A stretch of 10,912 nt of DNA from Gammaproteobacteria bacterium (GTDB lineage: Bacteria; Pseudomonadota; Gammaproteobacteria; Chromatiales; Chromatiaceae): NCBI GenBank assembly GCA_006227775.1, contig SBFV01000196.1, forward strand, positions 1 through 10,912, read 5' to 3'. The notes beneath the pieces were generated by a model. It saw only the letters and a list, made by a program, of their open reading frames with translations, searched no databases and was not told the DNA's origin. Of this stretch, positions 5,844-10,912 are shown in pieces. Each line of letters starts with the position of its first letter. The stretch's first letter is position 1. Position numbers and translations under genes: made by a program.

Positions 5844-6800
5844 CTACTCCTTGAAGCGCGCGAAGCCCATGAGGCGCTTATAGCGCCGCGCCAGCAAATC
5901 ATCCAGGTCTTCGTCGGCGAGGATATCCAGGTGGCGGACCAGGGCCTCTTTCAGGCTCGACGCCATCTGCCCGGGGTGGCGGTGGGCACCGCCTAGGGGC
6001 TCGGGGATGATCTCATCCACCAGGGCATGCTCCTTGAGCTTGTCGGAGGTGATGGCCATGGCCTCCGCCGCCAGGTCGGCCTTGTCGGCGCTGCGCCAGA
6101 GGATGGAGGCGCACCCCTCGGGGGAGATGACGGAATAGGTCCCGTATTGCAGCATCAGCAGCCGGTCGCCGACGCCGATGGCCAGGGCGCCGCCGGACCC
6201 GCCCTCGCCCACCACGGTGCAGATGATCGGGGTGCGCAGATGGGCCATGACCATCAGGTTGCGGGCGATGGCCTCGCTCTGGCCGCGCTCTTCGGCGCCC
6301 ACCCCCGGATAGGCCCCCGGCGTATCGATGAAGGTGAGGATGGGCAGTCGGAAGCGCTCCGCCAGTTCCATCAGGCGCAGGGCCTTGCGGTATCCCTCCG
6401 GCCGGGGCATGCCGAAGTTGCGCTGGATCTTCTCCTTGGTGTCCCGCCCCTTCTGGTGGCCGATGATCATGACCGAGCGACCCGCCAGCCGCGCCACGCC
6501 GCCGACGATGGCCGGATCGTCGGCGAAGGCGCGATCCCCGTGCAGTTCCTGGAAGCCGGTGAAGATGCGCGGCACATAGTCCAGGGTGTAGGGTCGCTGG
6601 GGATGGCGGGCGAGCTGGGAGATCTGCCAGGGGGTCAGATTGGCGAAGGTGCTCTCGGTGAGGGCGCGACACTTGGTCTGGAGGCGCTCGATCTCCTCGC
6701 CGATGTTGATGGCGCTGTCGTTGCCCACCAGCCGCAATTCCTCGATCTTGGCCTCGAGCTCGGCGATGGGTTGTTCAAATTCGAGAAAGTTGAGATCCAT
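5844..6800 (-). CDS. accA: Acetyl-CoA carboxylase carboxyltransferase, alpha subunit
   Basis: AccA pairs with AccD to transfer CO2 from carboxybiotin on AccB to acetyl-CoA, giving malonyl-CoA, the committed step of fatty acid synthesis in the cytoplasm. The protein is 318 residues, matching the E. coli length, and aligns throughout by eye: NFLEFEQPIAELEAKIEEL at the N-terminus, GHQKGRDTKEK (114-124), PGAYPGVGAEERGQSEAIA (161-179), and the oxyanion-hole segment GEGGSGGALAI (198-208). The ATG at 6800 is preferred over the GTG at 6806 because the family begins M-x-LNFLDFEQPI. No strong Shine-Dalgarno sequence or promoter is obvious upstream. It is followed by tilS after 27 nt, the usual gammaproteobacterial order. 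Confidence 0.97.
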   Translation of the reverse strand: MDLNFLEFEQPIAELEAKIEELRLVGNDSAINIGEEIERLQTKCRALTESTFANLTPWQISQLARHPQRPYTLDYVPRIFTGFQELHGDRAFADDPAIVGGVARLAGRSVMIIGHQKGRDTKEKIQRNFGMPRPEGYRKALRLMELAERFRLPILTFIDTPGAYPGVGAEERGQSEAIARNLMVMAHLRTPIICTVVGEGGSGGALAIGVGDRLLMLQYGTYSVISPEGCASILWRSADKADLAAEAMAITSDKLKEHALVDEIIPEPLGGAHRHPGQMASSLKEALVRHLDILADEDLDDLLARRYKRLMGFARFKE

Positions 6801-6892
6801 GATCACGGCACTGCGGGCAAATTTCGTTCCATCTTAATCAAAATCGGTCCCAGGCGACAGGGCTGATCCGCGACCCGATCTCCGGCTCCCCG

Positions 6893-7080
6893 GCTTCCGG
6901 CATCGGACAGGCTTCAGATGAACCTGAGGAGCCAGAGTTGGCGGACTCGCCGCAGCGAGTCGGGGCATCTGGCGGGGATGTCATCCGTGTGATGATGGCG
7001 TCAGACCTACAAGGGCGGATCAGGTTGCCCCCCGCAGCCAGGTGATCCTCCCTGAGCCGATGGAATCCAGAATGGTTCGG
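6893..7080. repeat. Diverged relative of the long palindromic repeat, copy C
   Basis: The core at 6968-7041 aligns with copy B from 1774: both have TCTGGCGGGG, then TGTC, a small stem (TCATC 6981-6985 with GATGA 6991-6995), then GTCA-CCTACA-GGG-CG, and finally CCCCCCGC pairing back to the first block. The TCTGGCG-to-CCTACA distance is 38 bp here and 39 bp in B. GGCTTCCGGCAT at 6893 echoes B's GGTTTCCGGCAT. The TATAG ends are not clearly preserved. A separate perfect stem GACTCGC (6944-6950) with GCGAGTC (6955-6961) lies inside. Outer boundaries are approximate. Confidence 0.5.
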
Positions 7081-7081
7081 C

Positions 7082-7087
7082 TATAGT
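7082..7087 (+). promoter_or_regulatory. Possible -10 box for the thioredoxin-CcdA gene
   Basis: TATAGT matches the sigma-70 -10 consensus at 5 of 6 positions, but no -35 box is visible at 16-18 bp spacing. If used, transcription would start near 7094, which would rule out the ATG at 7089 and support translation from 7143. Confidence 0.3.
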
Positions 7088-7142
7088 TATGTACATCCCG
7101 CCACCCAGCGGCCTGACGTTGTTCCGGAGGATCACCTCACGG

Positions 7143-8549
7143 ATGTTCGCCATGCACAATCGCCCTCTGATCCCGCTTCCCTTGATCCTGCTGTATGTCC
7201 TGTCCCTGTTCGCGCTGGCCCCCCCGCGGGTATCCGCCGAGGAGCCCTGGGTCAGCCTCGGCGACGATGGCCAGCCTCAGGTCCATCTCTACTTCTTCTG
7301 GGCCCTGACCTGCCCTCACTGCACCGAGGCCCATCCCTCCATCGAGGCCATCCCGCGGGAGCGACCCTGGGTCCGGCTGCATGACCTGGAGCTGACCCGC
7401 CACCCCGACAACGCCCACCGCTACCGGGCCATGGCGACCCGGCTGGGGGCTGCCTCGGCATCGGTGCCGGCCCTGATCTTTTGCGGTGAACTCCACCTGG
7501 GCTGGGACAGGGACGAAACCACCGGCGAGATGATCCGCCAACGCCTGGACAACTGCCGGGAGCGGGCCCTGTTCATGCTGCCGGCGGGGCCAGCGATCGC
7601 GCATCCGGCCCAGGCCACCCCCGCCCCCAGCCTGGACCCCACCACCGGTTCGTCATCCCCGGAGGTGACATCCCCTCCGCCGAAAGTGGCACCCTCCCCC
7701 CCGGCGGTGACTCCTTCCCCCCCGGAGGCGGCCATCGACCTGCCCTTCATCGGGGCCGTCGATCCCGCCAGCCTCTCCCTGCCGATGCTGACCCTGGTCC
7801 TGGCTGGACTGGATGCCTTCAACCCCTGCGCCTTCTTCGTGCTGTTGTTCCTCCTGTCGATCATGGTCCATCAGCACAACCGCAACCGGATGCTGATCAT
7901 CGGCGGAATCTTCGTCACCATATCGGGCCTCATGTACTTTGCCTTCATGGCGGCCTGGCTGAGCGTCTTCCAGTTGCTCGGCCACCTGGCCTGGGTCACC
8001 CTCGCCGCCGGCCTCCTGGCCGTCTTCATCGGCGCCATTAACGTCAAGGACTTTTTTCTCTTCAATCACGGCCTCTCCCTCTCCATCCCGGCAGCGAAAA
8101 AGCCGGATATCTTTCGCCGTGCCCGGGCCATTCTCAGCGCTGACAGCCTGCCAGCCATGGCCGCCGCGACGGTCTTCCTGGCCATCGCCGCCAATTTCTA
8201 CGAATTGCTGTGCACGGCCGGCTTCCCCATGGTCTACACCCGTCTGCTCACCCTGGCTGACCTGACCACCGCCGGCCGCCTGGCCTATCTGGCCGCTTAC
8301 AACCTCATCTACGTCCTGCCGCTGGGGCTGATCGTGGTCTTCTTCGCCCGCAACCTTGGCTCGCGCAAGCTGACCGAACGGGAGGGCCGGCTGCTCAAGC
8401 TGTTGTCCGGCATCATGATGCTGGGCCTGGGGGCACTGCTGCTGATCGCGCCGGAGCTGATCAGCCACCTGGGGGTCGCCTTTGGACTCATGGCTGTGGC
8501 CGTTGGCCTCACCGTCATCGCCGCCCGCTTGACCAGAACCCGGGCCTGA
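7143..8549 (+). CDS. Exported thioredoxin-fold domain fused to a CcdA/DsbD-like membrane domain
   Basis: A 468-residue predicted thiol:disulfide oxidoreductase. Residues 1-32 are a signal peptide (cleavage after PRVSA). Residues about 45-145 are a thioredoxin-like domain with CPHC (57-60) and a probable cis-proline in SVPALIFCG (Pro109), plus extra Cys114 and Cys138. A Pro/Ser-rich linker (about 150-200, with repeated SPPP/PSPP) leads to about seven membrane segments (roughly 211-461). These include Cys229 in DAFNPCAFF and Cys357 in ELLCTAGFP, placed like the redox pair of CcdA/DsbD-beta, which moves electrons from cytoplasmic thioredoxin across the inner membrane. It may reduce a periplasmic target in one polypeptide. 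The start at 7143 has GGAGG 12 nt upstream; the in-frame ATG at 7089 has no ribosome binding site and spoils the signal peptide. The partner is unknown, and no cytochrome c maturation genes adjoin it. Confidence 0.82.
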   Translation: MFAMHNRPLIPLPLILLYVLSLFALAPPRVSAEEPWVSLGDDGQPQVHLYFFWALTCPHCTEAHPSIEAIPRERPWVRLHDLELTRHPDNAHRYRAMATRLGAASASVPALIFCGELHLGWDRDETTGEMIRQRLDNCRERALFMLPAGPAIAHPAQATPAPSLDPTTGSSSPEVTSPPPKVAPSPPAVTPSPPEAAIDLPFIGAVDPASLSLPMLTLVLAGLDAFNPCAFFVLLFLLSIMVHQHNRNRMLIIGGIFVTISGLMYFAFMAAWLSVFQLLGHLAWVTLAAGLLAVFIGAINVKDFFLFNHGLSLSIPAAKKPDIFRRARAILSADSLPAMAAATVFLAIAANFYELLCTAGFPMVYTRLLTLADLTTAGRLAYLAAYNLIYVLPLGLIVVFFARNLGSRKLTEREGRLLKLLSGIMMLGLGALLLIAPELISHLGVAFGLMAVAVGLTVIAARLTRTRA

Positions 8550-8984
8550 AGGCCGGCCTTGGCGCTGGGGTCGGCGGCTGGGCCTCGGCTTGGGCTCAGC
8601 TTGGTCTCTCGACGCCTTCCCTTGGCGCTTGACCCTGGAACGGGTCCGGCGCCTGGGCACTGCCCCTGGTCGCTTATCCCCCTGGGTCCGGCGCCAGACC
8701 CGTGGAAGGGTTCTGACGCCAGGGCTCCGCTCCAGGCACGAAACCCATCCTTCGGACTTTGACAATTGTCATTTTTGTGCTTTCATTTGTATCAGGCTCC
8801 GTCGTCGGGGAGCCGGCCCCAGCCGCGCCGGTTTGCGGTCCCCAATACCAAAAACCGTTCTCCGACAATCAGATAAAATAATTAAATAATAAATTCCAGC
8901 CACACCGAGGAATCCAAATCCCCCATCATTGGTAGAGCCGTATCGCCATCCGGGGACTGATACCATGCGAGGAGGTTTCCGCAG
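8550..8984. other. 435-bp gene-free region with several repeats
   Basis: I find no supportable gene. The self-complementary AAGGCCGGCCTT (8549-8560) overlaps the preceding stop and may be part of a terminator, though no T-tract follows. GGGTCCGGCGCC occurs at 8642-8653 and 8684-8695, and the first copy also pairs with GGCGCCAGACCC (8690-8701) with one mismatch. The palindrome TGACAATTGTCA is at 8760-8771. A strongly AT-rich block (about 8871-8895) precedes the coiled-coil gene and may hold its promoter, but no paired -35/-10 boxes are convincing. Confidence 0.45.
8760..8771. promoter_or_regulatory. Perfect 12-bp palindrome TGACAATTGTCA
   Basis: The half-site TGACA is inverted around AT, flanked by T-rich sequence (CATTTTTG) in an otherwise GC-rich region. 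It overlaps a perfect -35 hexamer TTGACA (8759-8764), which has no good -10 box at normal spacing. This could be an operator for a dimeric regulator of the downstream gene at 8985, about 215 bp away, or for an unseen small transcript. Confidence 0.35.
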
Positions 8985-10070
8985 ATGACGAGTATCGCAT
9001 TCGCCGACCCAGGGCCCCAGGGCCTCCTGGGTTTGTTGAATGGCTGGCTCCTGGCCCGCCGCACCGCCCGGGAAGTGGGGCACGAGCGGGCCGCTGCCAT
9101 CGCCGAGGCCATCGAAGAGGTCATCGCCGGGACGGAACCCAAGCTGCGCGCCCTCGGCCATTACGACCGGTTTCTCTGGCCCGTCGTCGCCGACGCCCTC
9201 GATTACATCGCCGAGCTCATCGCCCGGCTGCCCCCGCCCATCGAGCTCAGCCGCGTGGCCTGGGCGCGGGACCCCCACGTCAATGCCTTCTTCGCCACCG
9301 CCGCCGACCTGCCGCTATTCCTCAGCCGCAGCAAGGAACTGCGGGATTTTTTCCAGCGCCACCCGAGCGCCACCCACGCCTTCGCCATCCTGACCCTGAC
9401 GCGGAAGGAAAAACAGGTCTTCGGCATCAGCCTCCAGGACGAGATAGTGCGGCGGGACGTGGCCCTGACCAGCATCGATTTTACGGATCCCACCCTTCTG
9501 GGCCCCGCCGCCACCGAGGAGGAAGTTCGCGAGGAGGCTCGCCATTGCGCCCTGAACCTTTATATCGGCCTGGCCAAGGAACGCCTGGCCAGGAGCAAGG
9601 CGAAGTGGGAGGGCCTGGATCATGAGCGGCTCATCCTGGAGACGCGGATCAATGGCCTGCGTGCCCAGACCCGCCAGGGGGCGGAGGACGCCGCCGGGAT
9701 GCGGGAACAAATCGCCGCTTCCGAGGAACGACTGGCGGCCAATGGTCAGGAACGGGCCGCCCTGGGGAGTCTCCCCAACCGGCTGGAGGCCATGCTGAAA
9801 GAGATCCACCGCATCCTGGCGGACCCGCGGGGCGAGCTCCAACTGGCCCCCTCTTCCCTGCGCGTGGATCGGCTGGGCATCAAGCAGGAGGGGGGCCAGG
9901 CGGCGGGGATGCCGGCCAACGACCTCTCCCTGCTGGAATGCACCACGGCCACCAGTCAGCGGGTCATCGCCCTGGTGCGCTGTTCCCGGGAAGAGTTGCT
10001 GACCCTGGATCAGATCGTGGCCCGGGTCGAGCCCTATCTGGCCTCCCAGATGGGCATCAGGGGGTCGTAA
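8985..10070 (+). CDS. Conserved-looking coiled-coil protein of unknown function
   Basis: A 361-residue soluble protein with no signal peptide or membrane segment, so probably cytoplasmic. AGGAGG (8970-8975) lies 9 nt before the ATG. The N-terminal half (about 1-190) looks like a compact alpha-helical domain (HYDRFLWPVVADALDYIAELI; VNAFFATAADLPLFLSRSKELRDFF) followed by a more strand-like part (HAFAILTLTRKEKQVFGISLQDEIVRRDVALTSIDFTD). A charged heptad-like coiled coil spans about 197-280 (KERLARSKAKWEGLDHERLILETRI...), and the C-terminal about 75 residues are globular (LECTTATSQRVIALVRCSREELLTLDQIVARVEPYLA). Codon use resembles the neighbouring housekeeping genes. I do not recognise the family or any catalytic motif. 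Its 3' end overlaps the convergent glycosylase gene by 14 bp. Confidence 0.85.
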   Translation: MTSIAFADPGPQGLLGLLNGWLLARRTAREVGHERAAAIAEAIEEVIAGTEPKLRALGHYDRFLWPVVADALDYIAELIARLPPPIELSRVAWARDPHVNAFFATAADLPLFLSRSKELRDFFQRHPSATHAFAILTLTRKEKQVFGISLQDEIVRRDVALTSIDFTDPTLLGPAATEEEVREEARHCALNLYIGLAKERLARSKAKWEGLDHERLILETRINGLRAQTRQGAEDAAGMREQIAASEERLAANGQERAALGSLPNRLEAMLKEIHRILADPRGELQLAPSSLRVDRLGIKQEGGQAAGMPANDLSLLECTTATSQRVIALVRCSREELLTLDQIVARVEPYLASQMGIRGS

Positions 10071-10725
10071 GTCGCGGGGCCGCCAGACAGCGATTGGCCA
10101 GGCAGCAGGCATGGCACCGCGGCTGGGGGCGACAAACCTCCTTGCCATGGCGCACGATGAGGGCATGGTATTCGTTGAAGAGGGCGGCATCCGGACCCAG
10201 GGCGGCCTCCAGGCCATGGCGAATGGTCTCGTAGCCCTCTTCGCCCCCTAATTCCCCCAAGCGGGAAAGAATCCGCCGGGTATAGGCGTCGACGACGAAG
10301 ACGGGCCGCGCGAAGGCATAGAGCAGCATGTCATCCGCCGTCTCCGGTCCCACGCCTGGGATGGCGAGCAAGCGGTGGCGCAATTCGGCCGTGGGCAACC
10401 GGGACAGGCCCCGCCGCCTCCCCGCCGCCAGGTAAGCGGCGCAGAATGCCCGCAGCCGCCGGGTCTTGACGTTGAAATAACCCACCGGACGCAGACATTG
10501 CGCCAATTCGGCCTCGGGCAGATCCAGGATGGCGGCCGCCTTCAGGGGCGTCCGGGCCTTCAATTGGGCCAGGCCCCGCTCGACGTTGGTCCAGGCGGTG
10601 TTCTGGGTGAGCACGGCGCCGACCATGACCTCGAAGGGGGTCTCCGCCGGCCACCAGTGCTGAGGGCCATAGGTGGCCAGCAGGGCCTCGAAGACCGCGA
10701 TGAGACGACCCCGCTCCAGGGCCAA
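10057..10725 (-). CDS. Endonuclease III-related HhH-GPD DNA glycosylase with 4Fe-4S motif
   Basis: A 222-residue base-excision-repair protein of the Nth/MutY superfamily, closest in style to the endonuclease III-related group that includes H. pylori MagIII (WWPAETPFEVMVGAVLTQNTAWTNVE). The helix-hairpin-helix is IPGVGPETADDML (122-134), and Asp146 in VVDAYTRRI is the conserved catalytic aspartate. The endonuclease III lysine (GVGxKTA) is replaced by Glu128, so a monofunctional glycosylase without strong lyase activity is expected. Cys198, 204, 207 and 213 (C-x5-C-x2-C-x5-C) are positioned to bind a 4Fe-4S cluster. The start is the TTG at 10725; an in-frame stop at 10746-10744 leaves little room upstream, and no ATG precedes the conserved region. 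It begins 11 nt after glgC ends, so it is probably cotranscribed with it. The damaged base removed is not predictable. Confidence 0.87.
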   Translation of the reverse strand: MALERGRLIAVFEALLATYGPQHWWPAETPFEVMVGAVLTQNTAWTNVERGLAQLKARTPLKAAAILDLPEAELAQCLRPVGYFNVKTRRLRAFCAAYLAAGRRRGLSRLPTAELRHRLLAIPGVGPETADDMLLYAFARPVFVVDAYTRRILSRLGELGGEEGYETIRHGLEAALGPDAALFNEYHALIVRHGKEVCRPQPRCHACCLANRCLAAPRLTTP

Positions 10726-10736
10726 GGCCGGGTGAC

Positions 10737-10912
10737 TCAGAATCTAAAATCCTTGGGGATGACCACCACCCCGCCGGGGGAGACGTAGAAGCGCGCCCGG
10801 TCCGCCGCCGGGTTCAGCCCGATTTGGGTCTGGGGCGGGACCTGGATGTCCTTGTCGATGATGCAGCGCCGCAGGTGCGCGCGCTCCCCCACCGAGACGC
10901 CATGGAAGAGGA
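10737..10912 (-). CDS. glgC: Glucose-1-phosphate adenylyltransferase, C-terminal end (partial)
   Basis: The last 57 residues are in the window; the gene continues past the right edge. The frame reads LFHGVSVGERAHLRRCIIDKDIQVPP, then QTQIGLNPAADRARFYVSPGGVVVIPKDFRF, and ends in TGA. This matches the C-terminal left-handed beta-helix and tail of ADP-glucose pyrophosphorylase, notably LRRCIIDKD and the RARFYVSPGGVVVIPK ending. The enzyme makes ADP-glucose from ATP and glucose-1-phosphate, the committed and allosterically controlled step of bacterial glycogen synthesis. The allosteric and catalytic residues lie outside the window. Confidence 0.88.
   Translation of the reverse strand, partial: LFHGVSVGERAHLRRCIIDKDIQVPPQTQIGLNPAADRARFYVSPGGVVVIPKDFRF

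Noticed and set aside
7653..8765. Long antisense frame opposite the thioredoxin-CcdA gene.
   Set aside because: Its composition (Gln/Gly/Asp/Glu-rich, low hydrophobicity) mirrors antisense translation of membrane-protein codons, and it has no start signal or domain.
9315..10217. Long antisense frame opposite the coiled-coil gene.
   Set aside because: The plus-strand gene has a strong ribosome binding site and protein-like composition; the antisense frame has neither.

Overview
The window looks like a chromosomal stretch from a GC-rich gammaproteobacterium. The order accA then tilS, AccA and TilS sequences that read as gammaproteobacterial, and dispersed palindromic repeats of a kind I associate with purple sulfur bacteria (Chromatiales) all point that way. 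The class-level call is fairly firm. The order-level call is an inference from memory, not from any search.

Layout. Bases 1-307 hold no supportable gene but end in a good promoter and operator for a two-gene toxin-antitoxin operon: a ribbon-helix-helix antitoxin (308-571) overlapping a PIN-domain ribonuclease toxin (558-998). A small predicted lipoprotein follows on the minus strand (1115-1621). It is bracketed by two same-orientation copies of a palindromic, MITE-like repeat: a 68-bp short form (1037-1104) and a 171-bp long form (1723-1893) carrying a perfect 24-bp hairpin. Next is a divergent pair, a LysR-type regulator (2096-3022, minus) and a pirin-family cupin (3229-3948, plus), whose shared intergenic region has overlapping TTGCA/TGCAA inverted repeats that look like the regulator's operator. 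Convergent to pirin is an accA-tilS operon on the minus strand (6800 to 4044), giving the carboxyltransferase alpha subunit of acetyl-CoA carboxylase and the tRNA(Ile2) lysidine synthetase. TilS is unusually long (590 aa) because of two low-complexity, repeat-derived in-frame insertions.

The accA upstream region (6801-7142) contains a diverged relative of the long repeat's core. To the right are a secreted thioredoxin-fold (CPHC) domain fused to a CcdA/DsbD-like membrane domain (7143-8549), a 435-bp gene-free region with a TGACAATTGTCA palindrome and an AT-rich block, an unrecognised coiled-coil protein (8985-10070), and on the minus strand an endonuclease III-related HhH-GPD protein with a 4Fe-4S motif (10057-10725) just downstream of the 3' end of glgC (10737 to the window edge).

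How the genes relate. Three local units are well supported: the toxin-antitoxin operon, the LysR/pirin divergon, and accA-tilS. A glgC-glycosylase transcription unit is probable. I see no single multi-gene novel system, and no CRISPR array, transposase or phage gene. The most unusual items are the repeat family, the repeat-expanded TilS, the thioredoxin-CcdA fusion and the unrecognised coiled-coil protein.
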